Below, piece after piece: positions 60,723 through 64,000 of a DNA stretch of 64,000 bases. Under the pieces are notes generated by a model. The model saw nothing but the letters and a program-made list of their open reading frames with translations, did not search any database and was not told where the DNA came from. This DNA is from UBA5232 sp035370405 (GTDB taxonomy: Bacteria > Patescibacteriota > Dojkabacteria > SC72). Each line of letters opens with the position of its first letter. The first letter of the stretch is position 1. The translations under genes and the position numbers were made by a program. The stretch lies in the NCBI GenBank assembly GCA_035370405.1, contig DAOOVT010000001.1, forward strand, positions 1 through 64,000. The letters are read 5' to 3'.

Positions 60723-61863
60723 ACATACTAAGCCACTGATCTTTTGTAGGAACATTAGATGCTCTTGGAATTAAACCATCTTCTACCCATTCACACTGTT
60801 TAATAGAAATTTTCCCAGAATAAAGACTATTGTACAATGATGGATTCTTTGCAATACTAGAAGATACTTTTCTAAAACCTCTAAAATACACTATATCTTT
60901 TACATATATTCCAGCTTTTGATGTATCAGAAAGCCCTCTTTTCACCCTATACGCAACATTAAACGCTGACTGCTTCGGAAATATTCCATGTAAACAGTTA
61001 TACAATTCTCTAAACGAAAGATTCCCTCCTACATATATCGCATATGTTAAAGCAACCTTCCTTTTTAAACTACTTTCAGTCAAAACATTTACATTACTTT
61101 CATTCCACGTAGCAAGTCCCTCTTCTGCATCTAAATAGGCTGGTAAATTTGAGTTACCTAGAGCAGGAAACCCAGTATTTAGACCATTAACAGTTCTCAA
61201 AACATGTGTTCCGACCTCATGAATTAATGTTTTCTTTAACATAAGAGCATCTCTCTTTATTCCTTCATCAACAAAAATCTCTTTGCTCTTTATCCCTACT
61301 CTAACAGAATTCTTTCGAATATTTGATGATTTTTCTACTTTCCAACCATTCAAATTCAACATCGTAAATATATTTTGAAAAATTCCCAATATCTCATCAT
61401 ACTCATACAATCTTCTATCCTTTGATTTATCTACCTTTACAAGATTGTAACTTTTGGTATTACCTCTAAGTACTCTACATGAATTTCTAAATAGCTTCCC
61501 GCTTGGAAATCCGAATCTTTCAATGGAGATATCTGTAATAGCTTCATTATTCCCAACTGAGTTAATAAGATCATTAGCTTGTTTCTTAGATGATATTAAT
61601 GATATGTAAAAATCAGAAATTCTTGGATCTACATCTATTATTTCCTCTACAGACAGAAGTTTTCTGAAAATTTCATCATTCCTGTTTCGAACGGTTTTGT
61701 ATTTAAAAACAGGATTATATGTATCAGATTCAAAAAATTTCTCTTCCTCCTCTTCCAAATTAATAGGAGTAAGTACAAATGAAGTAGGAATTCTCAATTG
61801 ACCAAGAAGTACAGATACTTCATCTAGTTTCATTTGTTTTATACTTTTATTCAATATTTTCAT
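60703..61863 (-). CDS. DUF1704 (QEGLA/MATCAP-like) metallopeptidase
   Basis: 386 residues. The zinc signature KTLIHEVGTHVLRT (HExxH at 215-219, second His at 220 in the wider motif) and the family's downstream glutamate in YLDAEEGLATWNE (about 243-255) are present, matching TIGR02421 / DUF1704. Eukaryotic members MATCAP1/2 are carboxypeptidases that remove the C-terminal Tyr from tubulin. Bacterial members often sit beside ATP-grasp ligases. Here it converges on four ATP-grasp genes and lies 16 bp downstream of an mreB paralogue. I infer a C-terminal trimming peptidase for the ligases' product; the substrate is unproven. Confidence 0.85.
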   Translation of the reverse strand: MKILNKSIKQMKLDEVSVLLGQLRIPTSFVLTPINLEEEEEKFFESDTYNPVFKYKTVRNRNDEIFRKLLSVEEIIDVDPRISDFYISLISSKKQANDLINSVGNNEAITDISIERFGFPSGKLFRNSCRVLRGNTKSYNLVKVDKSKDRRLYEYDEILGIFQNIFTMLNLNGWKVEKSSNIRKNSVRVGIKSKEIFVDEGIKRDALMLKKTLIHEVGTHVLRTVNGLNTGFPALGNSNLPAYLDAEEGLATWNESNVNVLTESSLKRKVALTYAIYVGGNLSFRELYNCLHGIFPKQSAFNVAYRVKRGLSDTSKAGIYVKDIVYFRGFRKVSSSIAKNPSLYNSLYSGKISIKQCEWVEDGLIPRASNVPTKDQWLSMFRKVGL

Positions 61864-61879
61864 ATACTATAACTAAACA

Positions 61880-62899
61880 TTATTTCCTAAAATCACGATT
61901 AAAAGTAAATGTTCTTTCTCCTCTGGCTATTAATTCTAAAGCTATCCCTGTTCCCTTTACAACGCAATATATAGGCTCATCAGCTACATGTGAAGGAACA
62001 CCTGTTGCTCTGGAAAATAACTTATCTAAATTTCTCAACTCTGATGTTCCGCCACTCATAACCATTCCCCTATCTATTATATCGGCTGAAAGTTCTGGAG
62101 GAGTTTTTTCCAATACATTTCTAATACTTCTAATAATTGATTTAAGTGGAAAATCTATTGCTTTTGCAACATCATTTGAATCAACAATTATCGATTTTGG
62201 CATACCGGCCCCAACATCTCTTCCTCTCACCTCCATCTGTGCAGGATCTCTAACTTCAACAGCAGACCCTATTTTTATTTTAATATTCTCAGCTGTCTGC
62301 TCACCGATCATAATCCCTTTCTTCTTCCTCATATATGAAATTATTGCTTCGTTCAAAGAATCCCCTGCAACACGCAATGACTCATACTCAACTATTCCAT
62401 CAAGTGACATAACTGCAATTTCTGTAGTTCCTCCACCCATATTCACAATCATATTTCCAGAAGATGTATGTATCGGAAGTTGAGCTCCTAATGCAGCAAG
62501 AAGTGGTTCGGGTAGTAATGTTATACTTTTCGCTCCAACAGAGTTTGCCGCTTTTAATACAGCTCTCTCCTCAACAGAAGTAATTCCTGCAGGTACACTT
62601 ATAACCACATCAGGCTTAAAAAATCTAGACTTTCCTAGTGCTTTATCAAAAAAATATCTCAACAAAGCCTCTGTAACCCTAGAATCTGCTATTACTCCAC
62701 TTCTTAGTGGCCTTTTAGCAATAATATTCTCAGGGGTCTTTCCAATCATTTCTTTTGCCTCCTTTCCAACTGCTATTACTGTGTATGTATTTACATCAAT
62801 AGCTACAACAGTAGGTTCAGAGAGCACAATCCCCTCTCCCTGTACAAAAACCACAGAGTTCGCAGTTCCTAAATCTAACCCTAACTTCTTTCCAAGCAT
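61880..62899 (-). CDS. Second MreB-like actin homologue
   Basis: 339 residues with full actin motifs: KLGLDLGTANSVVFVQGEGIVLSEP (phosphate 1), NMIVNMGGGTTEIAVMSLDG (phosphate 2; the usual D in VDIGGG is N in VNMGGG), and MSGGTSELRNLDKLFSRATG. It differs throughout from the mreB at 48271, carries an N in place of the phosphate-2 Asp, and lacks mreC/mreD. It lies between trpS (30 bp) and the DUF1704 peptidase (16 bp) in one minus-strand run. The altered residue could slow ATP hydrolysis. It is either a second filament system or the partner of the peptidase. Confidence 0.9.
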   Translation of the reverse strand: MLGKKLGLDLGTANSVVFVQGEGIVLSEPTVVAIDVNTYTVIAVGKEAKEMIGKTPENIIAKRPLRSGVIADSRVTEALLRYFFDKALGKSRFFKPDVVISVPAGITSVEERAVLKAANSVGAKSITLLPEPLLAALGAQLPIHTSSGNMIVNMGGGTTEIAVMSLDGIVEYESLRVAGDSLNEAIISYMRKKKGIMIGEQTAENIKIKIGSAVEVRDPAQMEVRGRDVGAGMPKSIIVDSNDVAKAIDFPLKSIIRSIRNVLEKTPPELSADIIDRGMVMSGGTSELRNLDKLFSRATGVPSHVADEPIYCVVKGTGIALELIARGERTFTFNRDFRK

Positions 62900-62929
62900 T
62901 TCAGAAAAAACTACAAGTTATTTATTATC

Positions 62930-63943
62930 CTATTCAAAATTCAAAAGCATTGCTTCCTTCATTGCATCAGCAGTCTCTCTAGCAATCTTGGAAACTTTAA
63001 GACTACTTTCTAAAGCACTATCCAGCAATTCTTGCTTTTTCTTCTCAGCTTCAATTCTTCTCTCCCTTATGGGACTTAATTTTTGATTCATTACTTCAAA
63101 CAATCTTTGCTTAACCTCTATGTCTTTAATATTTCCCTCTCTATACCTCCTTTTCATCTCTTCCACTTCATCTTTATCATCATTAAAAAAGTCATGATAC
63201 ATGAATGCTACATTACCTTCTACTCTACCTGGATCACTTGCATGCACTCTATTTGGGTCCGTGTACACCTTAAAAACCTTTTCCTTAAGTTCCTCTTCAC
63301 TATCAGACAAATAGATGCAATTACCAAGACTTTTTCCCATCTTTTCTGCACCATCAATTCCGGGAACATTCACAGATGTCCCTAGCAATGCTTCTGGGAG
63401 ATTCAAAACATCTTTCCCATAGGCTGAATTAAACTTCCTAGCTATCTCCCTTGCATCCTCTATCATTGGAAGTTGGTCTTTTCCAACAGGAACTAAATCA
63501 GCATTTACACTTAATATATCAGCAGCTTGATGAACAGGATACAGAAAGAAACCAAGTGGAGTTGAATCAGAAAACCCCTTTTGTAAAAGTTCTGTTTTAA
63601 TCGTTGGATTATGTTTAACCTTCTGTACCGTGGTAAAATTTGACAAATATATGAATATCTCATCTATTTGCGGTACTTCACTCTGAATAAAGACAGAAGT
63701 CTTCTCAAAATCTATACCACACGCATAATAATCACACAAAAGTTCATATACGCTCTCCCTTATCTTTTCTGGATTATTTGCATTGTCTGTAAAAGCTTGA
63801 ATATTAGCAATTTCTACAAATGTCTCATACTCATCTTGCAACTTAACTCTGTTCTGTATAGAACCAATAAAATGACCAATGTGCAATTTACCAGTTGGTC
63901 TATCTCCTGTCAATATTCTTTTCCTCTTCTGAATTTCTTTCAT
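62930..63943 (-). CDS. trpS: Tryptophanyl-tRNA synthetase
   Basis: A class I synthetase charging the tRNA-Trp at 51251. From ATG 63943 (MKEIQKRKRILTGDRPTGKL) it has 337 residues. The HIGH motif is TGKLHIGHFIGS (about 17-28), and the KMSKS loop reads EKMGKSLGNCIYL. GKDQLPMIEDAREIARKFN is also typical. The track adds six residues upstream. First gene of the trpS-mreB2-DUF1704 run. Confidence 0.95.
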   Translation of the reverse strand: MKEIQKRKRILTGDRPTGKLHIGHFIGSIQNRVKLQDEYETFVEIANIQAFTDNANNPEKIRESVYELLCDYYACGIDFEKTSVFIQSEVPQIDEIFIYLSNFTTVQKVKHNPTIKTELLQKGFSDSTPLGFFLYPVHQAADILSVNADLVPVGKDQLPMIEDAREIARKFNSAYGKDVLNLPEALLGTSVNVPGIDGAEKMGKSLGNCIYLSDSEEELKEKVFKVYTDPNRVHASDPGRVEGNVAFMYHDFFNDDKDEVEEMKRRYREGNIKDIEVKQRLFEVMNQKLSPIRERRIEAEKKKQELLDSALESSLKVSKIARETADAMKEAMLLNFE

Positions 63944-64000
63944 AGCTAAGTATTTTAACAACTAATCGATGATTATGCTATACTTTCCACAAATGAAGGA

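Noticed and set aside
1..64000. CRISPR array or insertion sequence
   Set aside because: No regularly spaced repeats and no transposase or terminal-repeat pair were seen.
1..64000. Alternative genetic code (TGA as Gly or Trp)
   Set aside because: TGA ends the lgt-like gene at an ATGA overlap, reading frames contain no internal TGA, and only a CCA-anticodon tRNA-Trp is present in the window.

Overview
This AT-rich window (about one third GC by eye) is a dense, standard-code bacterial chromosome segment. The streamlined gene set suggests a Candidate Phyla Radiation (Patescibacteria) bacterium. Supporting points are the archaeal-type AMP phosphorylase and ribose-1,5-bisphosphate isomerase pair, a short Mfd, Lgt-like and VirD4-like proteins typical of CPR genomes, and several signal-peptide surface proteins with one C-terminal membrane anchor. 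TGA is a stop (the Lgt-like and pseudouridine synthase genes overlap as ATGA), which argues against the UGA-glycine lineages. I cannot assign a phylum from the sequence alone.

Layout. 1-8.3 kb: minus-strand run lgt-like, rluD-like, LytR/LCP-like, VirD4-like ATPase, yebC, ruvC, ruvA (cut by the window edge), plus a zinc-ribbon membrane protein and tRNA-Leu. 8.3-12 kb: CmpB-like membrane protein, ychF, anchored transglutaminase. 12-22.4 kb (minus): AMP phosphorylase, R15P isomerase, beta-CASP RNase, CCA-adding enzyme, a surface protein, a membrane glycosyltransferase, a sugar nucleotidyltransferase, tRNA-Ser and an ABC ATPase. 22.4-26.8 kb (plus): four-gene surface-protein locus resembling WxL/DUF916 systems. 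26.8-34.2 kb (minus): rnhC, cysS, recR, ybaB, dnaX, mfd. 34.2-34.6 kb: control region with three related 22-bp palindromes facing a YdjM-like gene. 35.8-41.3 kb (minus): pth, ybeY, yqeY, rpsU, rseP, frr, tsf, rpsB. 41.3-49.7 kb (minus): radC, topA, dprA, mrdA, mreD, mreC, mreB, rpmB. 49.7-54.8 kb (plus): M50 protease, a strong 6S RNA candidate, tRNAs Thr/Tyr/Thr, rpmG-tRNA-Trp-secE-nusG-rplK-rplA, a small unknown gene, then rplJ-rplL behind an L10 leader. 54.9-64 kb: peptide-ligase island, then trpS, a second mreB and a DUF1704 peptidase on the opposite strand.

The most striking system is 54.9-62.9 kb. A 7TM_transglut-type membrane protein, a RimK-like ligase fused to a retropepsin-like (RimB/pfam05618-type) domain, two cyanophycin-synthetase-type ATP-grasp ligases without a Mur-ligase half, and a fourth RimK-like ATP-grasp ligase lie in one plus-strand run. 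They converge on a DUF1704 (MATCAP-like) metallopeptidase that appears co-transcribed with a second MreB. I read this as a peptide-tagging or peptide-synthesis and trimming system; its substrate is unknown.

Other unusual points are ribosomal protein S2 with a C-terminal domain resembling the RNA polymerase alpha CTD, EF-Ts with a duplicated UBA-like domain, and a very strong Shine-Dalgarno on rpsU and on a small TTG-start gene while neighbouring ribosomal-protein genes have none. Several genes also appear to be transcribed without a leader.
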